A stretch of 64,000 bases of DNA from Burkholderia catarinensis (GTDB lineage: Bacteria; Pseudomonadota; Gammaproteobacteria; Burkholderiales; Burkholderiaceae). Both the position numbers and the translations under genes were made by a program. Shown one piece after another: positions 49,198-58,269 of the stretch (position 1 is the first letter of the stretch; each line of letters begins with the position of its first letter). The DNA lies in NCBI RefSeq assembly GCF_001883705.2, contig NZ_MDEQ02000018.1, forward strand, positions 1 to 64,000. The letters run 5' to 3'. A model generated the notes under the pieces. It was not told where the DNA came from. It ran no database searches and saw nothing but the letters and a program-made list of their open reading frames with translations.

Positions 49198-49950
49198 TCA
49201 TTCGCCCACCGAGGCCGCGTATTGCGACACAACGTCTTCAACCTCCCCGAATGCGCGCACACGTCCACGCTCCATCCAGAGCGCCTTGTTGCACACCTTG
49301 CGAATTTCCCTGTTCGAGTGCATCGCGAGCACGACGATCTCGGCACGGTCATGCAACTCTTCGAGGCGCGCCTCAGCCTTATGCATGAACGAAGCGTCGC
49401 CAACACCCATGACTTCGTCAAGCAACAGGATCTCGGCATCGACCGACGTCGACACGGCAAAGGCGAGTCGCATCTTCATCCCGCTGGAATACGTGCGGAT
49501 AGGAAGATCGAGATAGTCGCCCAATTCGCTGAACGCGGCGATATCGCTCTGCTTCTCGCGAATCTCGGCGTCGGACATACCGAGCAGCAGGCCGCGCAAA
49601 CGGATGTTTTGCATGCCCGTCGAGTTCTCGTCCATGCCGAGGCTGATGTCGAGCAAAGGCACGGCCTTGCCTTCTCGAGACAGAGTACCGGACGTCGGAG
49701 GATAAATGCCCGCCATTGCACGCAGTAGCGTCGACTTCCCTGCGCCGTTGTGCCCGATGAGCCCCACGCGATCGCCGCGTTCAAAGCGAAAACTCAGGTC
49801 GTCGAGCGCACGTACCACGATGACACCGTCGTTGCCTTCGGCAATCCGGTTGCGTCGTCCCATGCGAAGCACCTGTTTCTTCAGCGAACGGCCCTGCACG
49901 TCGTAGATCGGCAGATCCAGCGTCACGTTCTTTAGTTCGATGTGTGCCAT
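49198..49950 (-). CDS. wzt: O-antigen ABC transporter ATPase Wzt (short form)
   Basis: Protein of 250 residues: Walker A GHNGAGKSTLLRAMAGIYPP, signature YSSGMKMRLAFAV and Walker B ILLLDEVMGVGD, all typical of polysaccharide-export ATPases. It ends shortly after the ATPase domain, so it lacks the C-terminal carbohydrate-binding domain that longer Wzt proteins use to recognise chain caps. It pairs with wzm, 10 bases upstream, to carry the undecaprenyl-linked O chain across the inner membrane. Confidence 0.95.
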   Translation of the reverse strand: MAHIELKNVTLDLPIYDVQGRSLKKQVLRMGRRNRIAEGNDGVIVVRALDDLSFRFERGDRVGLIGHNGAGKSTLLRAMAGIYPPTSGTLSREGKAVPLLDISLGMDENSTGMQNIRLRGLLLGMSDAEIREKQSDIAAFSELGDYLDLPIRTYSSGMKMRLAFAVSTSVDAEILLLDEVMGVGDASFMHKAEARLEELHDRAEIVVLAMHSNREIRKVCNKALWMERGRVRAFGEVEDVVSQYAASVGE

Positions 49951-49960
49951 GTCGCCCTCT

Positions 49961-50743
49961 TCAGATCCAGTACGGCAGACGTTTCAGATAACGACCGGTC
50001 ATCAGCAACGCGATCGGCCATCCGATGACCGCCATGCCAATGGTCACTTCCCACGTCAGCGCACTGGGCATTTGCCCAATCAACGGACCGCGCACGACAT
50101 CGATCAGGTACGCAAGCGGATTCCATTCGACGATGAATGAAAACCGGTTCAGCGCATCGGGACGGAAGATGATGGGCGTGACATAGAAGGCGACCTGAAG
50201 CAGCGCACCGATAATCTGCGGAAGATCGCGAAAGCGTGCCGACAACAAACTTGTCAGCATTGCGATCCACATCGCATTCAGCACGTAGATGAGCAACCCG
50301 GGAATGAACATCGGCAGCGTCTCCCAGCTCTTGACGCCGAAGATCACCAGAAGACCGATGACGATCACGAAGTTGTGGGCCAGAACGATCAAGTTCCGCC
50401 ATACGACCTGCAGAATGTAAATCAGCTTCGGCGTGGGAACCTGTCTGATGTAGGACCCGCTACTGATATACGCAATGCTCCCCTCCTGAATCGTCTGCGA
50501 GAAAAGCCCCCATAGCACGATGCTCGACGCAAGGAACGGCAGATATTCGTTCATCTTCTGCCCGAACAACGTGCCATAAACGACACCGAGCGAAGTAATC
50601 ATCACGCCCATGCTGATCGTGAGCCAGAACGGCCCGACTCGCGAGCGCGCGTAGCGCTGCCGGATTTCGAGCCAGCCGAGCAGCGTCCACAACCGCCAGG
50701 ACGCGATGCTCTGTTTGAGGTCAGCAAGTGAAAGAGTCAGCAT
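49961..50743 (-). CDS. wzm: O-antigen ABC transporter permease Wzm
   Basis: Membrane protein of 260 residues with six hydrophobic segments, ABC-2 type. LEIRQRYARSRVGPFWLTIS near the N-terminus and LLSARFRDLPQIIGALLQ in the middle are characteristic. It forms the channel for the O-polysaccharide with Wzt. Confidence 0.95.
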   Translation of the reverse strand: MLTLSLADLKQSIASWRLWTLLGWLEIRQRYARSRVGPFWLTISMGVMITSLGVVYGTLFGQKMNEYLPFLASSIVLWGLFSQTIQEGSIAYISSGSYIRQVPTPKLIYILQVVWRNLIVLAHNFVIVIGLLVIFGVKSWETLPMFIPGLLIYVLNAMWIAMLTSLLSARFRDLPQIIGALLQVAFYVTPIIFRPDALNRFSFIVEWNPLAYLIDVVRGPLIGQMPSALTWEVTIGMAVIGWPIALLMTGRYLKRLPYWI

Positions 50744-50791
50744 GCAAGCTTTCTAATTGAGTGAAGATTGAAAAACAGCGTCCCGTGCGCG

Positions 50792-51700
50792 TCACAGCGC
50801 ACCGGTACGACCGGTCAGTCCGTGCCAGATTCCCAGCAGTGACAACCGCAGGTGCGCGAGGCGAGGTTGCATGAACAACGCGTAGATCGCAAGCCGGACC
50901 GGCATCTTGACGAGCTCCGTCGACTTCCAGCTCCATGGCACATAGGCGCGCCGGATCAGCGCGATCGCATTGCGGAACAGATAATAATGCCGAACCGGGC
51001 CGTGGCCAGGGTAGCTTCGTCCGAAAACCCTGACCGGCTCGCCGCCCAGCTCGTGCGTCAGCCGCAACGCCGGCGCCCCGAGCACGGAATATCCTTTCGA
51101 ACGCGCCCGGACACACCATTCGAGATCGACGAAGTCGATGAACAGCGCGTCGTCCATCGGGCCAATGTCGCGCCACACGTCGAGGTTCACGCACGATCCC
51201 GACGTAATCAGGAAGTCGACGTCGATCGGCTGCACCCCTTCCGGCTGAATGCGGCGCAGCTTCAGGTAGCCGAAGCGGACGAACGGCGCCACACCGCCCA
51301 GTCGCGCATCCTCGTACGCGGGCCCGACCAGCGCCACGCGATGCTTGCGCATGCGCTCGGCCGCTAGCGTCCGGGGCAATTCCACCAGCAATTCGTCCGA
51401 GGGTTCGCTATCCTGATCGAACAGCAATGCCGACCGGCAACCCGTCGCGATCAGTCGTTCGATACCCTGGTTGAGCGCCGTCGCAATACCGAGGTTCGCC
51501 CCGTTCGCGATATAGTCGATGCGTGCGTCGAGCCCAAGCGCGTCCGGCGCGGGCACGCTCTCCGTGTTGTCGACCACGACGCATGGCCATACTTTGGCAA
51601 GTCGATTCGCGCGCGCCACGCAACCGTGATCCGGTCGATAAAACACGATCACGACACCGGTACGCTCCTGATGCGGGGGATGCTGGCCCAAGTTACTCAC
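50792..51700 (-). CDS. Rhamnosyltransferase-like GT2 enzyme
   Basis: Protein of 302 residues resembling RfbN/rhamnosyltransferase proteins: GVVIVFYRPDHGCVARANRL, VVVDNTESVP, ANGANLGIATALNQGI, LLFDQDSEP (DxD-like) and DFVDLEWCVRARSKGY. GTG 51700 overlaps the rmlD stop by 8 bases. Position after rmlD supports L-rhamnose as donor; this is inference. Confidence 0.85.
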   Translation of the reverse strand: MSNLGQHPPHQERTGVVIVFYRPDHGCVARANRLAKVWPCVVVDNTESVPAPDALGLDARIDYIANGANLGIATALNQGIERLIATGCRSALLFDQDSEPSDELLVELPRTLAAERMRKHRVALVGPAYEDARLGGVAPFVRFGYLKLRRIQPEGVQPIDVDFLITSGSCVNLDVWRDIGPMDDALFIDFVDLEWCVRARSKGYSVLGAPALRLTHELGGEPVRVFGRSYPGHGPVRHYYLFRNAIALIRRAYVPWSWKSTELVKMPVRLAIYALFMQPRLAHLRLSLLGIWHGLTGRTGAL

Positions 51701-52592
51701 TCAGGCACAGCTTCAGCGAATCGGCCCAGTCCGGCAACCGCAACCCGAACGCTTCGGTCAGCTTGTCGTGCGACAGTCGCGAATTGGACGGGCGTTTGGC
51801 AGGCACCGGATAGTCGCTCGCCGGAATAGGCACGACCTTCGGCGCACGCTCACCCAACGCATTCGCAAGAATGGCTTCGGCAAAACCGTGCCACGAAGTC
51901 GCGCCGGCCGACGTGAAGTGATAAACGCCGGAATGCTGCGCCCACCAGTCCGCACCATCGGTCGCCAACGCCTGGGCCACGATGTGCGATGTTGCCGTTG
52001 CGATGGTTTTCGACCAGGTCGGCGCGCCGATCTGGTCAGCGACCACGCGCAGCTCCGGACGCTCGCTGCCGAGCTTCAGCATCGTCAGCAGGAAGTTCTT
52101 GCCGCGACGCCCGTACACCCAGCTCGTCCGCAGGATCAGGTGCGCGCACCCTGCTGCCGCGATGGCCTGCTCGCCTTCGAGCTTGGTCAGCCCGTACACA
52201 TTCTGCGGATTGGTCGCGTCCGTTTCGACGTAGGCGCACTCTTTGGTGCCGTCGAACACGTAGTCGGTCGAATAGTGAACCAGCGCCGCGCCGCTGCGCG
52301 CTGCCTCCTCCGCCAGCACGCGCGGCACCTCGGCATTCAGACGACGCGCGGCGTCGACGTCCGTTTCAGCCTTGTCGACGGCGGTATACGCAGCCGGATT
52401 CACGATGATCAACGGTTTCAGGTCACGCACGACGCTGCGCACCCGCTCGAGATCGGACAGATCGAGCATCGAGCGGTCGCACGCGACCACACGCCCCAGG
52501 CCTTGCAGCGAACGCAGCAGTTCGAATCCGACCTGCCCGTTCACGCCGGTCACGAGGATCGTCGGTTCAGCTTTCACACCCACCTCACGCAT
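51693..52592 (-). CDS. rmlD: dTDP-4-dehydrorhamnose reductase RmlD
   Basis: SDR enzyme of 299 residues making dTDP-L-rhamnose in the last pathway step. ILVTGVNGQVGFELLRSLQG is the NADPH site; STDYVFDGTK and YGLTKLEGEQAI hold the Thr and Y-x3-K. It overlaps rmlC at its start and the glycosyltransferase gene at its end, so the whole block is translationally coupled. Confidence 0.96.
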   Translation of the reverse strand: MREVGVKAEPTILVTGVNGQVGFELLRSLQGLGRVVACDRSMLDLSDLERVRSVVRDLKPLIIVNPAAYTAVDKAETDVDAARRLNAEVPRVLAEEAARSGAALVHYSTDYVFDGTKECAYVETDATNPQNVYGLTKLEGEQAIAAAGCAHLILRTSWVYGRRGKNFLLTMLKLGSERPELRVVADQIGAPTWSKTIATATSHIVAQALATDGADWWAQHSGVYHFTSAGATSWHGFAEAILANALGERAPKVVPIPASDYPVPAKRPSNSRLSHDKLTEAFGLRLPDWADSLKLCLSE

Positions 52593-53136
52593 AGACTTCG
52601 GCTTCGCTCAGACGCTTGCCGGCCGCATCCTTCGCGGCCAGCAACGGCTCGAAATCGATCGGCCATTCGATCCCGATCTCGGGATCGTTCCACACGATGC
52701 TGCGCTCGTGCTCCGGGAACCAGTAATCGGTCGTCTTGTAGAGGAATTGCGCAGCCTCCGACAGCACGACGAAACCGTGCGCAAAGCCGGGCGGCACCCA
52801 CAGCTGCCGATGGTTATCGTTCGACAAGACGACCCCCACCCACTTGCCGAAGTTCGGCGAACCCTTGCGAATATCGACTGCAACGTCGAACACCTCGCCC
52901 TCGACCACACGAACAAGCTTGCCCTGTGCGTGCTGGATCTGATAATGCAGCCCGCGCAACACGCCCTTCGACGAACGCGAATGGTTGTCCTGCACGAATT
53001 CGATACCGGGTTCGACCTGCTCGGCGAATTCCTGCCCATTGAAGCTCTCGTAGAAGAACCCGCGCGCATCGCCGAACACTTTCGGTTCGATGATCTTGAC
53101 TTCCGGCAACGCCGTCGCCGTTACTTGGATGGCCAT
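52585..53136 (-). CDS. rmlC: dTDP-4-dehydrorhamnose 3,5-epimerase RmlC
   Basis: Cupin epimerase of 183 residues from ATG 53136. [11 protein letters not shown] carries the catalytic His and [14 protein letters not shown] is the family signature. Overlaps rmlA by 16 bases upstream and rmlD by 8 bases downstream. Confidence 0.97.
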   Translation of the reverse strand: MAIQVTATALPEVKIIEPKVFGDARGFFYESFNGQEFAEQVEPGIEFVQDNHSRSSKGVLRGLHYQIQHAQGKLVRVVEGEVFDVAVDIRKGSPNFGKWVGVVLSNDNHRQLWVPPGFAHGFVVLSEAAQFLYKTTDYWFPEHERSIVWNDPEIGIEWPIDFEPLLAAKDAAGKRLSEAEVYA

Positions 53137-54014
53137 GCGACTTGATCCATGAGAATGTTCTTGAGGTACTGACCGTAGGCGTTCTTCGCGAGCGGCTGTG
53201 CGAGCTTCAGCACCTGCTCCGCATCGATCCAGTTGCGGCGATAGGCGATTTCCTCCGGACACGCGACCACGAGGCCCTGCCGCTTCTGCAGCGTCGCGAT
53301 GAAGCTGGCCGCCTCGATCAGCGAATCGTGCGTGCCGGTATCGAGCCACGCGTAGCCACGGCCCATGATCTCGACGTTCAGTGCGCCGTCGGCGAGATAC
53401 CGCGAGTTGACGTCGGTGATTTCCAGCTCGCCACGCGGCGACGGCTTGATATCGGCCGCGATGTCGCACACGCGGTTGTCGTAGAAGTACAGACCGGTCA
53501 CCGCGTAGTGCGAACGCGGCTTGGCCGGCTTCTCCTCGATCGACAGCGCGCGGAACGACTTGTCGAACTCGACGACACCATAACGCTCCGGATCATGCAC
53601 GTGATACGCAAACACGGTCGCGCCGGTTTCCTGCGCATGCGCACGCTCGAGTTGCTTCGCCAGGTCGTGGCCGTAGAAGATGTTGTCACCGAGAATCAGC
53701 GCCGACGGATCGTTGCCGACGAACTCCTTGCCGATGATGAACGCCTGCGCGAGACCGTCGGGCGACGGCTGCACCGCGTACTGGATATTCATCCCCCACT
53801 GGCTGCCGTCGCCGAGCATCGCTTCGAAGCGCGGCGTGTCCTGGGGCGTCGAAATGATCAACACGTCGCGAATACCCGCGATCATCAGCGTCGACAGCGG
53901 ATAGTAGATCATCGGCTTGTCGTACACCGGCAGGAGCTGCTTCGATACGACGTGCGTGATCGGATACAGCCGTGTGCCGGAACCGCCGGCGAGAATGATG
54001 CCTTTGCGTGCCAT
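53121..54014 (-). CDS. rmlA: Glucose-1-phosphate thymidylyltransferase RmlA
   Basis: Protein of 297 residues from ATG 54014 ([20 protein letters not shown]). [11 protein letters not shown] is the nucleotide-binding loop and IIEKPAK-like [10 protein letters not shown] the sugar-phosphate loop. It makes dTDP-glucose, the first step to dTDP-L-rhamnose, and is expected to be feedback-inhibited by the end product. Confidence 0.97.
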   Translation of the reverse strand: MARKGIILAGGSGTRLYPITHVVSKQLLPVYDKPMIYYPLSTLMIAGIRDVLIISTPQDTPRFEAMLGDGSQWGMNIQYAVQPSPDGLAQAFIIGKEFVGNDPSALILGDNIFYGHDLAKQLERAHAQETGATVFAYHVHDPERYGVVEFDKSFRALSIEEKPAKPRSHYAVTGLYFYDNRVCDIAADIKPSPRGELEITDVNSRYLADGALNVEIMGRGYAWLDTGTHDSLIEAASFIATLQKRQGLVVACPEEIAYRRNWIDAEQVLKLAQPLAKNAYGQYLKNILMDQVAWPSK

Positions 54015-54025
54015 CGCTTCTCTCC

Positions 54026-55087
54026 TCAGGTACGTTTTGCGTAGTTCGTCTCGACCCACTTGCGGTACTCGCCCGATGCGACTTCATCGGCCCAGACCTG
54101 ATTGTCGAGATACCAGTCGACCGTCTTCGCCAGACCGGTCTCGAACGTTTCCGCAGGCTTCCAGCCGAGCTCGCGCTCGAGCTTGCGTGCATCGATCGCA
54201 TAACGGCGGTCATGGCCGGGGCGATCCGTCACATAGGTAATCTGGTCGCGGTACGAACCCGCCGCCTTCGGGCGGGCCTTGTCGAGCAGATCGCACAGCG
54301 TGTGCACAACTTCGAGGTTCTTCTTCTCGTTCCAGCCGCCGACGTTGTAGGTCTCGCCGGGCACGCCACGCGCGAGCACTTCGCGAATCGCACTGCAGTG
54401 GTCGCCGACATACAGCCAGTCGCGCACGTTCTGACCGTCGCCATAAACGGGCAGCGGCTTGCCGGCAAGCGCGTTCGCGATCATCAGCGGAATCAGCTTC
54501 TCGGGGAACTGGTACGGGCCGTAGTTGTTCGAACAGTTCGTCGTCAGCGTCGGCAGGCCGTACGTATGATGGTAAGCGCGCACCAGATGGTCAGAGCCCG
54601 CCTTCGTCGCGGAATACGGGCTGTTCGGCGCGTACGGCGTCGTCTCGGAGAATTGCGGATCGGTCGCGGACAGCGAGCCGAACACCTCGTCGGTCGACAC
54701 GTGCAGGAAGCGAAACGCGGCCTTGTCGGCGTCGCTCAGGCCGTTCCAGTATTGGCGGGTTGCCTCGAGCAGCGTGAACGTGCCGACGACGTTGGTCTGC
54801 ACGAAATCGGCGGGACCATGGATCGAGCGATCGACGTGGCTTTCCGCCGCGAAGTGCAGCACGGCACGGGGCTTGTGCTCGGCAAGCAGCGCATCGAGCG
54901 CATCACGGTCGCAGATGTCGACGCGCGCAAACACATGCTTCGGGTTCCCGTCCAGCGACTGCAGCGTGCGCAGGTTCCCTGCGTACGTCAGCTTGTCGAC
55001 GTTGAGCACGGCTTCGTCGGATGCGCGTAGCCAGTCGAGTACAAAATTGGCACCGATAAAACCCGCGCCGCCCGTAACCAGGATCAT
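54026..55087 (-). CDS. rmlB: dTDP-glucose 4,6-dehydratase RmlB
   Basis: Protein of 353 residues, first gene of the leftward O-antigen operon. [19 protein letters not shown] is the NAD site; HVSTDEVFG and [15 protein letters not shown] give the Thr-Asp-Glu and Y-x3-K residues. The gene order rmlB-A-C-D is as in other Burkholderia O-antigen loci. Confidence 0.97.
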   Translation of the reverse strand: MILVTGGAGFIGANFVLDWLRASDEAVLNVDKLTYAGNLRTLQSLDGNPKHVFARVDICDRDALDALLAEHKPRAVLHFAAESHVDRSIHGPADFVQTNVVGTFTLLEATRQYWNGLSDADKAAFRFLHVSTDEVFGSLSATDPQFSETTPYAPNSPYSATKAGSDHLVRAYHHTYGLPTLTTNCSNNYGPYQFPEKLIPLMIANALAGKPLPVYGDGQNVRDWLYVGDHCSAIREVLARGVPGETYNVGGWNEKKNLEVVHTLCDLLDKARPKAAGSYRDQITYVTDRPGHDRRYAIDARKLERELGWKPAETFETGLAKTVDWYLDNQVWADEVASGEYRKWVETNYAKRT

Positions 55088-55254
55088 GAGGCTCCCTCTA
55101 GTAATGCGCGGCGAACACCGTCAAGCGTTTGCCGCATCAGATTCGCAAGTGCCAGCAACCAGCAACTTGTGACCGTTATGTCAGACCGGGAATTTTAACC
55201 GCTCGACATGGCTTCCAAAGTCATGAAATGCTAATTTTGTTGGGGGAACCGACA

Positions 55255-55260
55255 ATTATA
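55255..55260 (-). promoter_or_regulatory. Candidate -10 box of the O-antigen operon
   Basis: TATAAT on the - strand, 168 bases before the rmlB ATG, would give a leader of about 160 bases. The -35 region is poor. No JUMPstart/ops element was found. The 349-base gap 55088-55436 is strikingly A+T-rich at 55320-55400, where an apaH promoter on the + strand is likely; no gene is seen in it. Confidence 0.4.
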
Positions 55261-55436
55261 GGGAGCCCCCCTGCGCAATTGCCACGCCGCTAACAACTTG
55301 ATACAGCGCTCCGAACCCTTACCGAATGCGAAATTTTTTGCCATTTTATTAAATTATCGGGAATATAAATTTCTATAAACCATCATTTCTGGATAATTCT
55401 TCCTACCCCGTCGACACGCGCAAAATCCGCCGCCCT

Positions 55437-56273
55437 ATGACTCGCACCCCCATCGCCATCGGCGACATCCAAGGCTGTCATTCCGCTTTCCAGTCGCTGC
55501 TCGAAAAGCTTTCGCCCCCCGCCGACACCCCGCTCTGGATCGCCGGCGACGTCGTCAACCGCGGGTCGGGCTCCCTCGCCGCGCTGCGCGCGCTCGTCGA
55601 CCTCGGCCCGCGTGCGACCGTCGTCCTCGGCAATCACGACCTCCACCTGCTCGCCGTCTCTGCCGGCCTGCGCACCGAACGCCCGGGCGACACGATCGGC
55701 GAGATCCTCGACGCTCCCGACGCCGAAGCCCTGCTCGACTGGGTGCGCCACCGCCCGTTCGCGCACTTCGAACACGGCATGCTGCTCGTCCACGCAGGCG
55801 TACTGCCGCAATGGGACACCACGCTCGCGCTGGAACTCGCCGACGAACTCCAGCGCGCGCTGCGCGCGCCCGACTGGCGCGACTCGCTGCAGAAGCTGTA
55901 CGGCAATGAGCCGAACCAGTGGAGCGCGGACCTGAAGAAACGCGACCGGATGCGCGTCGCGTTCAACGCATTCACGCGCTTGCGCTTCTGCACGCCCGAC
56001 GGCGCAATGGAATTCAAGGCGAACGGCGGCCCCGACAGCGCGCCGCCAGGCTACCTGCCGTGGTTCGACGTACCGGGGCGCCGCACGGCGGACGTGACGG
56101 TCGTGTTCGGCCACTGGGCCGCGCTCGGCCTAATGCTGCGCGACAACGTAGTCGCGCTCGATTCGGGATGCGTATGGGGAAACCAGTTGTCTGCCGTGCG
56201 GCTGACGGCCGATCCGGCGCAGCGCACGGTCACGCAGGTGCAGTGCGAAGCGTGCGGTACGTCGGGGGAATGA
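55437..56273 (+). CDS. apaH: Symmetrical bis(5'-nucleosyl)-tetraphosphatase ApaH
   Basis: Protein of 278 residues of the calcineurin-like phosphoesterase family, hydrolysing Ap4A to two ADP. GDIQGCHSAF, GDVVNRGSGS, VVLGNHDLHLLA and VFGHWAALG are the metal-binding motifs. It marks the conserved right border of the O-antigen locus in Burkholderia. Confidence 0.96.
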   Translation: MTRTPIAIGDIQGCHSAFQSLLEKLSPPADTPLWIAGDVVNRGSGSLAALRALVDLGPRATVVLGNHDLHLLAVSAGLRTERPGDTIGEILDAPDAEALLDWVRHRPFAHFEHGMLLVHAGVLPQWDTTLALELADELQRALRAPDWRDSLQKLYGNEPNQWSADLKKRDRMRVAFNAFTRLRFCTPDGAMEFKANGGPDSAPPGYLPWFDVPGRRTADVTVVFGHWAALGLMLRDNVVALDSGCVWGNQLSAVRLTADPAQRTVTQVQCEACGTSGE

Positions 56274-56359
56274 ATCCCCCGTGAACCTGCAGGAAAAACA
56301 CCTCGACTTCGCACGGTAAATTCCGGAAAGTACACGATGTCCGGATATCGAGGAAATCA

Positions 56360-57358
56360 ATGAGCAGCCTGCCGCCCGACTTTTCTGCCGAAGCGTATTT
56401 GCTGTTGCATCCCGACGTACGCGCTGCCCGCGTCGATCCGGCGCAGCATTACCTCGAGCACGGCCAACGTGAAGGCCGCCAATATCTGCCGGCGCCAATC
56501 CCCCGTCGGGAAGCACTGCCCGGCGAGTCCGGATTCCTGCCCCTGCCGCTGGTCGTCATTTCGTACAACCGGGGCGCGATGCTCCGGCGCGTCATCGCGT
56601 CGTACTGGCGCCAGAGCGTGCCCGTGGAGATCGTCGTCCACGACAATGGCAGCAGTGATCCTGAAACGCTGCGCGTGCTCGACGAACTCGAGCACGATCG
56701 AATCCGCGTGTTCAAGCGGGCATCCATTTCGGACGCCAACGAACTGAATCTCGTCGACGAAACCGTATCGGCGGTGTTTTCGTCCCGAGAATCTGGCCCG
56801 TACATCGTGACGGACTGCGATATCGACCTCGCCGAATCGAGCCCCGATGCGATCGTGGTCTATCTCGAACTGTTGAACGCATTTTCGGACATCGAGTGCG
56901 TCGGTCCGATGCTGAAAATTGACGACATCCGGAAAAGCTACCCGCTCTTCGGGCGCGTGATGAACCGCCATATCAGCCAGTTCTGGCACCAGCGTCCCGA
57001 AATCAGCACGATCGGCGGCCGGGAGATCGCGCACCTGCACGCGCCGATCGACACGACCTTTGCCGTGCATCGCTCCGCGCAGCCGTTCCGGCGCCTGAAG
57101 CCGGGCATGCGCGTGTACACGCCGTTCGACGGCCGACATCTCGACTGGTATCCGCACGAGCAGCAGAACGACAACCGTCCCGTGTCGGATGTCTACCAGC
57201 GCGCATCGTCACCGGAGATTTCTCACTGGGACAATCAAGCGTACCTGAGCGCGTATTCGTCCGAACAACCGGAATACCACGACTATGTCGTCGTCAGGCG
57301 ACACGCATCCGGAGCACTCGGGATCGAGACGCAGCGCATCGCCGACCATCCCGACTGA
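56360..57358 (+). CDS. Orphan GT2-like glycosyltransferase
   Basis: Protein of 332 residues. The N-terminus (8-40) is a short helical motif seen in large glycosyltransferases (AYLLLHPDVRAARVDPAQHY, then LEHG and REGR). A GT-A-like domain follows: PLVVISYNRGAMLRRVI, HDNGSSDPETLR and VTDCDIDLAES with DCDID (152-156) as a likely metal site. The C-terminal half has no motif I recognise. It stands alone between apaH and the convergent plsC gene, 86 bases after apaH. Role in cell-surface glycan decoration is inferred. Confidence 0.75.
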   Translation: MSSLPPDFSAEAYLLLHPDVRAARVDPAQHYLEHGQREGRQYLPAPIPRREALPGESGFLPLPLVVISYNRGAMLRRVIASYWRQSVPVEIVVHDNGSSDPETLRVLDELEHDRIRVFKRASISDANELNLVDETVSAVFSSRESGPYIVTDCDIDLAESSPDAIVVYLELLNAFSDIECVGPMLKIDDIRKSYPLFGRVMNRHISQFWHQRPEISTIGGREIAHLHAPIDTTFAVHRSAQPFRRLKPGMRVYTPFDGRHLDWYPHEQQNDNRPVSDVYQRASSPEISHWDNQAYLSAYSSEQPEYHDYVVVRRHASGALGIETQRIADHPD

Positions 57359-57392
57359 CCACCCCGGAGTCGGCACACCGCGCACTGGCGCG

Positions 57393-58250
57393 TCAGCCCT
57401 CGCGCCCTGCCACCGGCTCGTCAGCGGCGCCTTCGCCGGCCGCACCCGCACCGATCTCGGTCGCCGGATACGCATGCGTGGCCAGCTCCGCGAGCGACTC
57501 GGCCGACGGCTTGCCGACCTTCGCCTGCAGCGTCGCGAGCGCGGCCGCGATCGCATCGCGCGCCGCCGCGGACGTCGTCCGCCGGTCGCCGCCCGGCGCG
57601 ATCGGTTCGCACACGTACAGGTGCGCGACGAGCGGGCCGCCGCGCAACACCATGTCGAGCGACTTGCCGAGCGACAGCTCGCCCGTGTAGGCCGGCGCGA
57701 CCGACTGCCGCCGCTGCGCGTCCTCGTACATCAGGCAGATCGGCTGCACCGCGCAGCCGGCCGATACCGCGGCCTGGAACAGGTTCGCATGGAACGGCAG
57801 CAGTTCCTGCCCGTCGGTCGTCGTCCCTTCCGGGAACACACACATCACGCCGCCGTTGCGCAGGCGATCGGCCATCTCGTGCATGATCCGCATCGCCTCG
57901 GTGCGCTTCTCGCGCTGCAGGAACACGGTGTCGAGCTTCTCGGCAAGCCAGCCGACCACCGGCCACTGCCGCACCTCGGCCTTCGACACGAACGGCGTCG
58001 GCCGCCACGCGTTGATCGCATAAATATCGAGCCACGACACGTGATTGCCGACCACGAGCGCGCTCGCGTCGAGCCGTGCGCCGTCGTTATGGACGACGAT
58101 ACGCATCCCGCAGATCCGCAGCATCTTGAGCGACCAGCGGCGCGTCATCTCGGCGCGGTGCGCAGGCGTGACGTGCGAAAAACGCAGCGCGACGGTCGCC
58201 ATGCCGCGCAACAGGTGAAAGACGAGACGCAGCTTGCGAAGGGCGGTCAT
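57393..58250 (-). CDS. plsC: 1-acyl-sn-glycerol-3-phosphate acyltransferase (PlsC family)
   Basis: Protein of 285 residues from ATG 58250 (MTALRKLRLVFHLL). A hydrophobic N-terminal segment precedes the acyltransferase motifs NHVSWLDIYA (H-x4-D), FLQREKR, and VFPEGTTTDGQ. It acylates lysophosphatidic acid or a related lipid at the inner membrane. The Ala/Glu-rich C-terminus is low complexity. It lies 19 bases after pyrX in a leftward operon. Confidence 0.86.
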   Translation of the reverse strand: MTALRKLRLVFHLLRGMATVALRFSHVTPAHRAEMTRRWSLKMLRICGMRIVVHNDGARLDASALVVGNHVSWLDIYAINAWRPTPFVSKAEVRQWPVVGWLAEKLDTVFLQREKRTEAMRIMHEMADRLRNGGVMCVFPEGTTTDGQELLPFHANLFQAAVSAGCAVQPICLMYEDAQRRQSVAPAYTGELSLGKSLDMVLRGGPLVAHLYVCEPIAPGGDRRTTSAAARDAIAAALATLQAKVGKPSAESLAELATHAYPATEIGAGAAGEGAADEPVAGREG

Positions 58251-58269
58251 GGCGAGGGTCCGGCGTGGT

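Noticed and set aside
55088-55436. JUMPstart/ops antitermination element before the O-antigen operon
   Set aside because: No GGCGGTAG-like core was found on the - strand in the rmlB leader, although the long operon would make RfaH-type control reasonable.
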